Position numbers and translations under genes: made by a program. The notes under the pieces were generated by a model, which saw only the letters and a program-made list of their open reading frames with translations, was not told where the DNA came from and ran no database searches. DNA of 64,000 nt from Virgibacillus sp. MSJ-26 (GTDB lineage Bacteria; Bacillota; Bacilli; Bacillales; Amphibacillaceae), in contig NZ_JAHLPW010000003.1 in the NCBI RefSeq assembly GCF_018918075.1, forward strand, positions 248,001 through 312,000, read 5' to 3'. Shown one piece after another: positions 9,091 through 17,640 of this stretch (the stretch's first letter is position 1; each line of letters begins with the position of its first letter).

Positions 9091-9219
9091 TACTCGACTG
9101 TGTATTCTATCTTGTCGCTCTGTAATGTTTGAACAAGAATACTAGCTACAACGATAGAAGCAGTCGTGACCGTTGTAAACCCTCCGACAAGCATTGGCGT
9201 TAATACATCATCAAATATG
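9091..9219 (-). pseudogene. C-terminal fragment of a second copy of the 9913-11085 membrane protein
   Basis: Translation of this minus-strand stretch gives IFDDVLTPMLVGGFTTVTTA and then SIVVASILVQTL, nearly the same as the last 32 residues of the intact membrane protein. An extra 10-residue tail ends at TAG 9091-9093. The upstream end breaks off at 9219, exactly where GGGACATAGGGGACAGG begins and leads into the 51-bp repeat array. The fragment keeps its own terminator (9026-9069). It is the remnant of a tandem paralogue whose 5' part has been lost or replaced. Confidence 0.8.
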
Positions 9220-9821
9220 GGACATAGGGGACAGGCAGAGACCACTGAAAAAGTGCTTCAACGTTATGGCATCATCTCCAGCAGACGTTTTTGGATTTTG
9301 CCGGTACACTACCTGGAATATCGTGCGGGAGCAAATCCAGGGAGGATAAAGCTGGTACTCTACCCGGAATATAGTTCAGGAGCAAATCCAGGGAGGGGAA
9401 TGCTGATACACTACCTGGAATATCGTTCAGAAACAAATCCGGGGAGGGTAAAGCTGGTATACTACCTGGAATATAGTTCAGGAGCAAACCCAGGGAGGAT
9501 AAAGCTGGTACTCTACCCGGAATATAGTTCAGGAGCAAATCCAGGGAGGGGAATGCTGATACACTACCTGGAATATCGTTCAGGAGGAAATCCGGGGAGG
9601 GTAAAGCTGGTATACTACCTGGAATATCGTGCGGGAGCAAATCCAGGGAGGGGAATGCTGATACACTACCCGGAATATAGTTCAGGAGGAAATCCAGGGA
9701 GGGGAATGCTGATACACTACCTGGAATATCGTTCAGAAACAAATCCGGGGAGGGTAAAGCTGGTATACTACCTGGAATATAGTTCAGGAGTAAATCCAGG
9801 GAGGATAAAGCTGGTAGAAAT
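9220..9821. repeat. 51-bp tandem repeat array, about 10 units, with a GGGACA-type left end
   Basis: Units begin about every 51 bases from 9303 (GGTACACTACCTGGAATAT...) to about 9812. Two or three unit variants alternate. The left leader (9220-9302) has GGGACATAGGGGACAGG, then ACTGAAAAAGTGCTTCAAC and CTCCAGCAGAC, which are shared with the left end of the second array at 30200. Since 51 is a multiple of three, long frames stay open on both strands (for example 9166-9888), but they are artefacts. They have no ribosome site and one runs antisense into the gene fragment. Confidence 0.88.
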
Positions 9822-9868
9822 CGTGCCAGATACATGCACAATTCAGAATTGTTTCAGTACCTGGCACG
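9822..9868. repeat. GTGCCAG-type palindrome closing the 51-bp array
   Basis: CGTGCCAGATAC at 9822 pairs imperfectly with GTACCTGGCACG ending at 9868. The core CACAATTCAGAATTGTTTCA is nearly the same as in the copy at 7293-7339. It follows the last 51-bp unit directly and may serve as the right end of the array or as a terminator for the transporter gene. Confidence 0.6.
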
Positions 9869-9912
9869 AATTTTTTCACCTAATTTAAATAACGGGATTC
9901 TAACATGTCGCT

Positions 9913-11085
9913 CTACAATGTCTGAACGAGGATACTAGCTACGGCAATCGAGGCAGTCGTGACCGTTGTAAATCCTCCGACAAGCATTGGTGTTAGTATT
10001 TCATCAAAGATTGCCTTTTGCTGCATGTCATTATCGGCTACACTTCGGCTGACTTCTTCACAAAGCAAATAGTCTCCAGGGAAGCCGAATAAAGCTGTGA
10101 GTGCAACGGGAACTCCTTTGTTGAGATCCCATTTCATCAATTTTGAGGCAATGATGCCGCCGATTACAATGCCGATAACACCTATAATTAAAATGGACAG
10201 CACGACAGGAATATAACCGATAAACATACTTGGTGTGACGTCACTCATGGAACCTAGTGTATAAATAATCAGCCCGGCCATCGCAATACCAAACGCATTG
10301 GAGCGGTCTAACATTTTATCATTGTAAAATCCTACATAAGCCCCAACGATTCCAATGGCTAGGGCCCATAAACTATAGTTGATGCCTGTCATTTCTCCTA
10401 AAATAATAGCGAGTGCTGCACCGATAAAGACCTGTAGCAACATGATAATACCTGTTTGATATTTTTCAGGTATCCATGTTTTTCGTTTTTCCTGTTCATA
10501 ATCGTCTGTCACTGTTGCTGTGGTCTCGACATATCCTTCTGAAACAACGGTTGTCTTCACGCTTAGGGCATGACGCCTGAGGAAATAAGTGGTAAGCGGC
10601 ATACCTATGAACTTCTGGGTTGCTATGACAAGGGCTGGGACTGTAATTAATCCTGTCATCCCTAATTCTTGTAATCTTTCAGTTGTCAGAATAAAAGCAA
10701 TGGTCCCTCCTGACAATGGGCCAATCCCTGCTACGGCAGCAGGATAATCAAAGATAAGTGGGATAACAGCTAATATTGTAAGTGCTGCAAATACAATTCC
10801 CATTAAAGCAATAAATACAGCTCTGATTTGCGATTTAATTAATTTAAAAGGGATAAGTGTCCCCATATGAACGATTAGCGGTGCAACCATCATGGCACCA
10901 AATGCACCCATCGTGGAGGAGCTGATCATATCTTTTGGAAACACTCCTGTCCATAAAAGGCCGAAATAGCCTATGGCCACGACGAGTAACATTGGAATGC
11001 GTGCCCTGGAAATAATGGATAAGAACTCACCAATACCTAATAACAGTAACACCAACATGGCCGTAACTACCGGTTCATTCAACAT
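9913..11085 (-). CDS. Polytopic membrane protein, probable transporter paired with an amidohydrolase
   Basis: This protein of 390 residues has about 10 membrane segments. One large polar loop (about 170-215, with VTDDYEQEKRKTWIPEKYQ) splits it into two halves. Glycine-rich motifs GIGPLSGGTIAF and ALFGFPGDYLLCEE, and the C-terminal GGFTTVTTAS, recall symporters with repeated halves. I do not recognise the exact family. It starts at ATG 11085 behind AAGGGGGATGCG. The upstream minus-strand neighbour is an amidohydrolase, which suggests uptake of the compound that enzyme hydrolyses. A terminator lies between the two. A C-terminal fragment of a second copy lies at 9091-9219. Confidence 0.8.
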   Translation of the reverse strand: MLNEPVVTAMLVLLLLGIGEFLSIISRARIPMLLVVAIGYFGLLWTGVFPKDMISSSTMGAFGAMMVAPLIVHMGTLIPFKLIKSQIRAVFIALMGIVFAALTILAVIPLIFDYPAAVAGIGPLSGGTIAFILTTERLQELGMTGLITVPALVIATQKFIGMPLTTYFLRRHALSVKTTVVSEGYVETTATVTDDYEQEKRKTWIPEKYQTGIIMLLQVFIGAALAIILGEMTGINYSLWALAIGIVGAYVGFYNDKMLDRSNAFGIAMAGLIIYTLGSMSDVTPSMFIGYIPVVLSILIIGVIGIVIGGIIASKLMKWDLNKGVPVALTALFGFPGDYLLCEEVSRSVADNDMQQKAIFDEILTPMLVGGFTTVTTASIAVASILVQTL

Positions 11086-11146
11086 TCACGCATCCCCCTT
11101 AAACTATTTTATTTTTGATTGATAGTCATTTTCTATTATGTTTAAC

Positions 11147-11188
11147 AAAACCGTATTACACACATACAAGATTGTGTAATACGGTTTT
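11147..11188. terminator. Hairpin terminator between amidohydrolase and transporter genes
   Basis: AAAACCGTATTACACA (11147-11162) is mirrored by TGTGTAATACGGTTTT (11173-11188) around a 10-base loop, with T-runs on both strands. On the minus strand it follows the amidohydrolase stop. It would reduce read-through into the transporter gene, so the pair may be attenuated rather than a simple operon. Confidence 0.85.
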
Positions 11189-11223
11189 TCAGCCTTTTTA
11201 AAACACATCTATTACATCTTACA

Positions 11224-12489
11224 TTAGTGGCTTGGTGTTGGCACTTTACTCAAGTGATTTTTTACGAGTTTGCCGTCTTTTAATACAGCAACGATATTAT
11301 CATTTTCTTCAAGTGAATAAATATCTGCCAACGGATCGGAATTTGTTATAATGATATCCGCGTATTTTCCTTGTTCCACTGTACCAATTTCATTTTCCCA
11401 GCCCATACATTCAGCTGCTACTTTCGTGGATGCGACAATGGATTCCATCGGAGACATGCCAGCTTCACACATTAAGCCAAGCTCACGAAGGTTCGTTCCG
11501 TGGGCCATGACACCTGCATCCGTTCCCATGGCGATTTTGACACCTTTTTGATATGCATTTGCAATACTTTCTTTATGAGCGTCAACCACCTCTTTAGCTT
11601 TTTGAACGCCGTATGATGGCATGGAGTCACTTGACTCTGCAGCTTCCAAGACAGAAACCGGTGCTAGAAGAGTTGGGATTAGGTAGGTTCCGTTATCAAT
11701 CATAAGTTGAGCTGTCTCATCACTGATATAAATACCATGTTCAATCGAATGAATTCCCGCCTTCACAGCATTTAGAATTCCTTCTTCTCCCTGTGCATGA
11801 GCCATCACCTTTAATCCCTTGCGATATTCCGCTTCCCGGACGATGACCTCCAGTTCCTCTTGGCTAAATTGCGTGAATTCAGGGTGATCTGTCGGACTCA
11901 TGACTCCCCCTGTTGCATGAACTTTTATTAAGTCAGCTCCCGCTCGAAGTACTTCACGAACTTTTTTCGTCACTTCTTCCACACCATCACATATTCCTGC
12001 TGGGCTGCCGGGGTAACCATGAAGCGTTGTATCAATGCCAGAACGCATCCATTTATCACCATGACCACCCGTTGTCGTTATTGCATTTACACTTATTTGC
12101 ATTCTCGGCCCAGGTACAAGCCCATCTTCCACAGCTTTCTTAACTCCAGCATCTGTTCCACCGGCGTCACGCACGGTTGTAACCCCAGCATGAAGTGTTT
12201 TTTCCATATGTTTAACGGCTTTATAGAATCGGTAGGAAAATGGTGTTGTAAGCTGCTTTTCCACCGCTTCGATTTCCATCATTAAATGAACATGCGTATC
12301 AATCATGCCCGGCAAAATATAGCCACCTTGTGCATCAACTTCTGTCACATCCTCGTTTGGTACCGGAATGTCGGACAACGTACCAACCTTTTCAATCACA
12401 TTGTCCTTCACCAATACAGCCGCATCCTGAACTGGTTGTCCTCCATTACCATCAATTAATGTCCCATTCTTAATTAGCGTGTAAACCAT
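11224..12489 (-). CDS. Metal-dependent amidohydrolase (imidazolonepropionase / prolidase-like)
   Basis: This is a binuclear-metal amidohydrolase of 421 residues. The metal ligands are visible: His66 and His68 in IDTHVH, Lys189 in DLIKVHATGG (the lysine that becomes carboxylated in this family), His231 in VMAHAQG, His251 in SIEHG and Asp324 in MGTDAG. N- and C-terminal beta-sandwich strands (DGNGG..., GKYADIII) complete the fold. This subgroup often cleaves dipeptides ending in Pro or Arg/Lys, or cyclic amides; the substrate here is unknown. The start ATG at 12489 lies behind GGAGTGGAATGAA. The neighbouring membrane protein may import the substrate. Confidence 0.93.
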   Translation of the reverse strand: MVYTLIKNGTLIDGNGGQPVQDAAVLVKDNVIEKVGTLSDIPVPNEDVTEVDAQGGYILPGMIDTHVHLMMEIEAVEKQLTTPFSYRFYKAVKHMEKTLHAGVTTVRDAGGTDAGVKKAVEDGLVPGPRMQISVNAITTTGGHGDKWMRSGIDTTLHGYPGSPAGICDGVEEVTKKVREVLRAGADLIKVHATGGVMSPTDHPEFTQFSQEELEVIVREAEYRKGLKVMAHAQGEEGILNAVKAGIHSIEHGIYISDETAQLMIDNGTYLIPTLLAPVSVLEAAESSDSMPSYGVQKAKEVVDAHKESIANAYQKGVKIAMGTDAGVMAHGTNLRELGLMCEAGMSPMESIVASTKVAAECMGWENEIGTVEQGKYADIIITNSDPLADIYSLEENDNIVAVLKDGKLVKNHLSKVPTPSH

Positions 12490-12993
12490 ATTTCATTCCA
12501 CTCCTTCATTTTTTAAAATTTGATCGGAATAATTCGATAATTCACTTCTGAATTTACCGAGAAGAAACAATGACAGACTAGACGCTTCTTAGGTATCTAT
12601 AACTTATACACTCCTTCCTAATCCAGACCCTCATGTCACCTCACTTCATTCATATAAATTTTAATTGTTAATGAGTCTATCATAGGTTGGCTGACTTGAC
12701 TACATGTTTTCCCAAAATTTTAAAAGTAGGCACAATAGAGAATTATCAATGTAAACGCAATCAATCTTATCGCCGTTGAAGACCACAAAAATGAATAATA
12801 AATAAAAATGAGCATAAAGTTTCAGTTGGGACATGGGGACAGGCACACTGTCCCAAATAGTGTATTGCAACAAACACTAGAGCGGAACAAAGTGCCTACA
12901 TTAACAGTAAATTGTGAGGTAAAGCTATTTAATTCGCTATTAATTTTGGAGATAAGTAGATAAGACATGATTTTTAATATGATCAAACACAGT
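12490..12993. other. 500-bp intergenic region with one GGGACA repeat
   Basis: This AT-rich spacer lies between the phage-type DnaB gene and the amidohydrolase gene, both on the minus strand. The only notable element is a repeat at 12828-12855, GGGACATGGGGACAGG followed by CACACTGTCCCA, which belongs to the GGGACA family also found at 30200, 30603, 34991, 36430 and 38325. No gene with a ribosome site was seen. Confidence 0.6.
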
Positions 12994-14280
12994 TTAGATT
13001 GCAGCTAACACTAAATTCTCCCCCACCTTCCCAAACTCCCGCAAAAATTCCATTCGCACCATCCCCGTCGGACCGTTCCGCTGCTTGGCGAGAATGACTT
13101 CTAGCTCTGTGTTTTGCTCGCTTCGCCTGTCATAATAATCTTCACGGTATAAGAAGGCAACGACGTCGGCATCTTGTTCAATGTTTCCGGATTCGCGCAA
13201 GTCGGACATCACCGGACGCTTATCTTGTCTAGAATCGACACCACGGGAAAGTTGAGAAAGGAGGACGATTGGGATTCCGAGATCAAGCGCAAGCAGTTTA
13301 AGTTCCCGTGTGATTTCACCGATTTCAAGATCCCGCCGATCCTTTCTGATAAGTGTCGGCCTGATCAACTGGAGATAATCGATGAGGACGAGGGGCTTAT
13401 GGTCGGGATGATTATAGGTATAGTTCCTGATTTCTGTGCGTATGGCTGTCAATGTGTGTTTCGTATCATGGATTTCTACCTTCCAGTCGGTCAGTTCACC
13501 GATAGCGGTCATGGCCTTTTCATAATCATCAGCTGTGAATAGATTTGGAATATCTCGCCATTTGCTAATATTGACCATACCTTCCGTTGAAATCATTCGC
13601 TTGAGCAGTTGATTTGTTGCCATTTCCAAGCTGAATATGAGGGAATTACCACCTTTTTTACAGTGCCCTGCTGCTAGATTTAACGCAAAGGCTGTTTTTC
13701 CAACGGAAGGTCTTGCCGCGAGGATGATCAAATCCCCGCGTTGCAGCCCTCCAGTGAGTCTGTCAAATGTTGGAAGGTCGACCTCGTAATTTGTATGTTC
13801 TTGACTCGGCTCGAGCAGTTCTTCAGTAATATCGACTAAATGGTCGTACGTGCTTTTCTCTTTTTTGCTTATGGTCAATTCGCTACATTCTGCTAAATCT
13901 TTCATCAAATGGTCGATCATTTGTTCAGAGGGCTGATCCAGGAAACGGGTGACGGCTTTTTCAGCTTGACGTAATTGATGTGTTTCTCTTAAAATCTCCT
14001 CATAATGTTTGAATGTTGATGTGCTTGGGACGGATTCAGCCAGCTGGCTGAGATAGCCGACTCCCCCTATTTTTTCAATGTCTCCTTTTTCTAAAAGTTC
14101 CGTCGTGATAGTGATGACATCAATGGGTCTCTCTTTTTTTGCCACTTGTTTCATCGCCTGGAAAATGTGTTGATGGACGCCATTGGCAAAATACCTTTCA
14201 TCAATTTCAGCTTCTTTAAACAAAGAGCCTTCAATGATGATGGAACCGAGATAAGTGGCTTCTACTTCGTACATATCCAT
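12994..14280 (-). CDS. Phage-type replicative DNA helicase, DnaB family
   Basis: This hexameric 5'-3' replicative helicase of 428 residues has an N-terminal DnaB domain (about 5-105) and a RecA-like motor domain (about 165-428). The Walker A motif ARPSVGKT is near 189-196, Walker B is LVLIDYLQLI, and IVLLSQLSRGVDSRQDKRP matches the DnaB motif. Upstream starts are open, but AGAGAGGG fits ATG 14280 best, two bases past the loader stop codon. It is the last gene of a four-gene minus-strand set with HTH, DnaD-like and loader proteins, as in SPP1-like phages. It is clearly not the host dnaC, given this context and the divergent sequence. Confidence 0.93.
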   Translation of the reverse strand: MDMYEVEATYLGSIIIEGSLFKEAEIDERYFANGVHQHIFQAMKQVAKKERPIDVITITTELLEKGDIEKIGGVGYLSQLAESVPSTSTFKHYEEILRETHQLRQAEKAVTRFLDQPSEQMIDHLMKDLAECSELTISKKEKSTYDHLVDITEELLEPSQEHTNYEVDLPTFDRLTGGLQRGDLIILAARPSVGKTAFALNLAAGHCKKGGNSLIFSLEMATNQLLKRMISTEGMVNISKWRDIPNLFTADDYEKAMTAIGELTDWKVEIHDTKHTLTAIRTEIRNYTYNHPDHKPLVLIDYLQLIRPTLIRKDRRDLEIGEITRELKLLALDLGIPIVLLSQLSRGVDSRQDKRPVMSDLRESGNIEQDADVVAFLYREDYYDRRSEQNTELEVILAKQRNGPTGMVRMEFLREFGKVGENLVLAAI

Positions 14281-14282
14281 CT

Positions 14283-14609
14283 TTAACACCCTCTCTTCTG
14301 CTCTAGCAATTGACTCATTTCCTGACGAAAACGCTCTTTGACTTCAGGGTTGACCTTTTTCGCTTCTTCTTGCCATTCTTCCATTATTTCGAGCGCCGAC
14401 TCCTCGTCATCTGGATAAGCGGCAATTTCGCTGAGCAGCGGTGGATAAGGATTCTCCATCACAAAGGCGGATAAATTTTTCATCACACCTTTGTAATCCA
14501 TTTTCTTTAAATTAGGAATGAGCAATGTCGCTTTTCGTTTCGTCAAATTAAAACGTGGATACATCTCATTAATCGCTTTTAATACGTCGAGCGCTTCTTG
14601 ATTTGTCAT
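14283..14609 (-). CDS. Phage replicative helicase loader/inhibitor, G39P-like
   Basis: This 108-residue protein is mostly helical and matches the layout of SPP1 G39P-type proteins: an ordered N-terminal half (EALDVLKAINEMYP, then MDYKGVMKNLSAFV and PPLLSEIAAYP) and an acidic disordered tail ending in QLLEQKRGC. Such proteins hold the helicase and deliver it to the initiator bound at the origin. Its ATG overlaps the stop of the upstream initiator gene (ATGA), and the helicase gene follows after two bases, so all three are co-translated. Family identification rests on pattern and position, without a search. Confidence 0.75.
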   Translation of the reverse strand: MTNQEALDVLKAINEMYPRFNLTKRKATLLIPNLKKMDYKGVMKNLSAFVMENPYPPLLSEIAAYPDDEESALEIMEEWQEEAKKVNPEVKERFRQEMSQLLEQKRGC

Positions 14610-15406
14610 TGAAATTCCTCCTTTAACCAGGCATCAAGGGATTCTTCCGCTGTCTTTTGTTTGGGTGGTTGTTTTTTGAACGGGATGAGTTTACTGCTTT
14701 TCCCAAGCTCTTTTTCCAGCTCATAGGTGTGTATCTCATCCAACGTTTTGAGTCCTGCCTGTTGCCATTGTTCGAGAATTTTTTCCAAATAGCTGAACGT
14801 CTTACCGCCTTTTTTCACTGTCATGATGAGCGCTTCTTTCACTACGTCCTCCCCCATGTCATCAACCCAGCGCATTAATTCTTTTTGAATCAATGGGGTC
14901 AGTTTGTTGATATTTTCTTCATAGATTTTACAAAGAGATGACGAGGCGCGCCCGCTTCCTCCTCTTCTCTTTTTCTTTGTATTTTGTTCTTTATGTATGG
15001 TCAACTCTTGAGGCAAGTCTTCAGCCAAGTGTGGGGTCAAGTTCGGAGTCAAGTCCGAGGTCAAGTTCTCTGCCCGATCTTCTTCCTTGGCAAAAGAAAA
15101 ATAGTTACTAAATACTTTATGTAAAGGAATCATTTCATAGATCGGTGCTCTATTCTGTCCACCTTTTTCATAGCTGATAAATCCCCGTTTTATTAACTTT
15201 TTCCGCGCATCGGTGAGTCCTTGTTTTGAGAGTCCCGTCAACTTCATCACCGTTGAGGTCGGTGCATTAAAAATGCTTTTTTGCCCTACTCGATTTCCAA
15301 TATTCATCAACGTGTGCCAAAGTGCAATTTCTCCCGTAGACATTTCATTCAACATCAACCAGTCCATAAAAAAGTTTTTGTCTTTGTGATAAGTTAATTT
15401 TGCCAT
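14606..15406 (-). CDS. Phage replication initiator with winged-helix N-terminus and DnaD-like C-terminus
   Basis: This protein of 266 residues has an N-terminal winged-helix region (about 10-105: LWHTLMNIGNR, STVMKLTGLSKQGLTDARKK), a linker with a tetrapeptide repeat (about 115-140: DLTPNLTPHLAEDL), a basic stretch (KKKRRGGSGR), and a DnaD/DnaB-like helical domain (about 160-235) ending in SYLEKILEQW. Such proteins bind the phage origin and recruit the helicase-loader complex. Start ATG 15406 was preferred over 15415 because AAGGGAGA sits too close to the first. The linker DNA contains five 12-bp direct repeats that could double as origin iterons. Confidence 0.85.
   Translation of the reverse strand: MAKLTYHKDKNFFMDWLMLNEMSTGEIALWHTLMNIGNRVGQKSIFNAPTSTVMKLTGLSKQGLTDARKKLIKRGFISYEKGGQNRAPIYEMIPLHKVFSNYFSFAKEEDRAENLTSDLTPNLTPHLAEDLPQELTIHKEQNTKKKRRGGSGRASSSLCKIYEENINKLTPLIQKELMRWVDDMGEDVVKEALIMTVKKGGKTFSYLEKILEQWQQAGLKTLDEIHTYELEKELGKSSKLIPFKKQPPKQKTAEESLDAWLKEEFQ
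15008..15071. repeat. Five 12-bp direct repeats inside the initiator gene, candidate iterons
   Basis: CAAG cores recur at 15014, 15026, 15038, 15050 and 15062, exactly 12 bases apart. The best copies read GGTCAAGTTCGG, AGTCAAGTCCGA and GGTCAAGTTC. They encode a four-residue repeat in the initiator linker. Many phages keep their origin inside the initiator gene, so these may be binding sites for that protein, or simply a coding repeat. Confidence 0.6.
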
Positions 15407-15495
15407 TTGATTCATTCTCCCTTGTGTTTTTTAAATATCAGCTTTTTAAAGCATGACAAAAGGGCAAATCACTGCCCTCATGTGCGAGCAATAAT

Positions 15496-15672
15496 TTACT
15501 CATTCGTCATATTGTCCATCATCCATTTTTCAAGGACATCTTCTAAAAATAAAATTCTTCCGCCCACTTTGAAATGAGGAAGTTTATTTTCTTTGACAAG
15601 ATCATAGACTGTGTCCTTATGCAGTCCAAAATAGAGCGCCACATCTTGAACCGACATCGTACGTTTTTGCAT
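15496..15672 (-). CDS. Small MerR/excisionase-type helix-turn-helix protein
   Basis: This 58-residue DNA-binding protein has the excisionase-like winged HTH: TMSVQDVALYFGLHKDTVYD, then ENKLPHFKVGGRILFLEDVLEKW. Such proteins regulate or direct excision of mobile elements, or act as small phage regulators. A GTG at 15690 is in frame, but AGGGAGGG ahead of ATG 15672 decides the start. It is the first gene of the phage-type replication module, 89 bases ahead of the initiator. No integrase lies nearby, so an excision role cannot be assumed. Confidence 0.88.
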   Translation of the reverse strand: MQKRTMSVQDVALYFGLHKDTVYDLVKENKLPHFKVGGRILFLEDVLEKWMMDNMTNE

Positions 15673-15921
15673 GTCTTTCCCTCCCTTCACTATTACAATC
15701 GAAGGAAACGAGAAAAAGGTGGCATTAAAGCGAAAATTAATTTTAATTTATCTTGTTGACGGGTGTTTTAGGGAAAAGACGGTCGGTTTTGGTAGGGGCT
15801 GGCGTCTGGATAAAGATTTGGACTATCCCTGATTGTATTTTCATTATAGTTGAATTAGCTGCCATGATGGTAAAACCGACTACCGAACTGCCTGTCTAAT
15901 AAAGACAAACCAACTTCAATA

Positions 15922-15975
15922 AACAGTGTTCACTATTTAAAACGCTGTTGACTATTGTGGGTTTTATGTTAAGAT
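15922..15975 (+). promoter_or_regulatory. Promoter with candidate TetR-type operator for the acyl-CoA dehydrogenase operon
   Basis: A -35 TTGACT at 15948-15953 and a -10-like TAAGAT at 15970-15975 are 16 bases apart and about 42 bases before the start codon. Overlapping the -35 is an imperfect inverted repeat, AACAGTGT (15922-15929) against ACGCTGTT (15942-15949). A TetR-family regulator is encoded at the end of the same locus (19188-19805) and is the natural candidate to bind here. Confidence 0.5.
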
Positions 15976-16016
15976 TAAAAATAAGATTATTCTAAATATA
16001 CAGGAAGGTGGTTTCC

Positions 16017-17615
16017 ATGATTACGATTAAGAGTGAATACTCATTCGACCAATTTTTAGAACAACGTGATAAATTAGATTACCTAGATAACCCATTTTTA
16101 CAAAAAGTGTTTCATAATTATAGTGAAAAGGATTGGACTTATTCTTTCGATAATTTGAAAGCGTTTTCTCTCAAATCTTCCAACCGATGGAAACAATTAA
16201 TTGATGAAATCTCTAGGGTAGAGAATCACCCTAAAATAAGACATTATGATGCTTATAACCATCGTATTGATAGAATTATAAGGCCCCAAGAAATGTATCA
16301 ACTTGAAAATGAAGTTTTTTCTAATGGCTTATTTTCAGAAAAAACTTCATCCCAGTTAAGGGCGATGAAAAGGTTCCTTTTGCATCATAATGGTGAAGCT
16401 GGATTAACTTGTCCCATTGCTTGTACTGATGGTTTAATTGCACTCTTGGAAAATTTTAAAGATGAACTGTCACCAGAGTTAGAACAAATACTCAAACATT
16501 GCAAAGAAGGAATAAATGGTGACTTTGGGATTGGTGCTCAGTTCATGTCCGAGATTCAAGGTGGTTCGAATATCCCCGCTAACGTTCTTAAAGCTGTTAA
16601 TGAAGGGAATTATTATCGACTGTATGGTAATAAATTTTTTTGTTCGGCTGCCCATGCAGATTATTCCGTTGTAACGGCAAGAATTGAAGGCACAGACCAT
16701 ATAGGAGTATTTGTTGTTCCTACATGGCTAAAGGGAGATAAAGAAAAAGAGATACGAAATAATCATAAACTTAATCGTCTTAAATGGAAATTGGGTACAA
16801 CTGAACTGCCATCCGCTGAAATTGAATATGAAGGTGCAATCGCCTATCCAATAGGACCAATCGATAAAGGAGTCGCATTAGCTGTAGGTATTGTATTAAC
16901 ACGTTCTAGAATAGATATTGGTTTCGCAAGTGCTGCATTTATGATGCGTGCTGCTAGAGAATCTATCCTATACGCTCGATTTCGCGAAGTATTCGACCGG
17001 AGAATTGATGAGTTTCCTATGGCAAAAGCGCAATTGGATAACATTGAACATATGGCTAAAAGAACGACAGCAACCGCGTTTAAAATATCTAATATTTTTG
17101 AAACAATCTCTAGCAAACCTGCTACACGCGACCAAGAACTAGAAATAAGGATATTAATTTTACTTCAGAAAATTTTTGCTTCAAGAGATACAGTCGATAT
17201 TCTGAAAACGGCAATCTCCATCTTTGGTGGGCATGGTGTTATGGAAGACTTTTCTTCAATACCAAGACTGTTTCGCGATGCTATGGTTAACGAATTATGG
17301 GAAGGACCAAGAAATGTACTCCTCTCACAAATTTATCGTGATTTACAGAAGAATAAATCTACTTGTCCACCTGAAAAATTATTAGCCTCCTTATTATCCA
17401 GCTATGATATAGGCACTATTAAGGATTTACAAACGAGGTTAGTAAGCCTTCTCCAAATAAACCTATATGATAGGCCAAATAATTCAAATATTAATGCAGC
17501 TAAAAAATGGGAGGATTTGTGGAGCGATGTCTTCTATCTTTATCAAAATCAAGTATTAGAAGAGTTGCAAGATACTAGTCTAATTCCTCACGATGTTTTT
17601 GATAGTTTATCTTAA
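16017..17615 (+). CDS. Acyl-CoA dehydrogenase family protein (AidB-like branch)
   Basis: This 532-residue flavoprotein of the acyl-CoA dehydrogenase fold has a helical N-domain (about 1-170), a middle beta domain starting near AQFMSEIQGGSNIPAN (the MTE-type FAD/substrate loop), and a C-terminal helical domain with SIFGGHGVMEDFSSIPRLFR and NELWEGPRNVLLSQIYRD, where a glutamate in WEGP takes the usual catalytic-base region. The length and these motifs match the AidB branch rather than short-chain mitochondrial-type enzymes. Start ATG 16017 lies behind AGGAAGGTGG. It forms an operon with the acyl-CoA ligase 25 bases downstream, so a role in catabolism of a fatty or aromatic acyl-CoA is likely. 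Confidence 0.88.
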   Translation: MITIKSEYSFDQFLEQRDKLDYLDNPFLQKVFHNYSEKDWTYSFDNLKAFSLKSSNRWKQLIDEISRVENHPKIRHYDAYNHRIDRIIRPQEMYQLENEVFSNGLFSEKTSSQLRAMKRFLLHHNGEAGLTCPIACTDGLIALLENFKDELSPELEQILKHCKEGINGDFGIGAQFMSEIQGGSNIPANVLKAVNEGNYYRLYGNKFFCSAAHADYSVVTARIEGTDHIGVFVVPTWLKGDKEKEIRNNHKLNRLKWKLGTTELPSAEIEYEGAIAYPIGPIDKGVALAVGIVLTRSRIDIGFASAAFMMRAARESILYARFREVFDRRIDEFPMAKAQLDNIEHMAKRTTATAFKISNIFETISSKPATRDQELEIRILILLQKIFASRDTVDILKTAISIFGGHGVMEDFSSIPRLFRDAMVNELWEGPRNVLLSQIYRDLQKNKSTCPPEKLLASLLSSYDIGTIKDLQTRLVSLLQINLYDRPNNSNINAAKKWEDLWSDVFYLYQNQVLEELQDTSLIPHDVFDSLS

Positions 17616-17640
17616 ACGAATATAAAATGGAGTTGATATA

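Noticed and set aside
9166..9888. Long open frames on both strands (240 and 189 codons) with 17-residue repeats
   Set aside because: They arise because the 51-bp repeat period is a multiple of three. They have no ribosome site, and the plus frame starts antisense inside the gene fragment 9091-9219.
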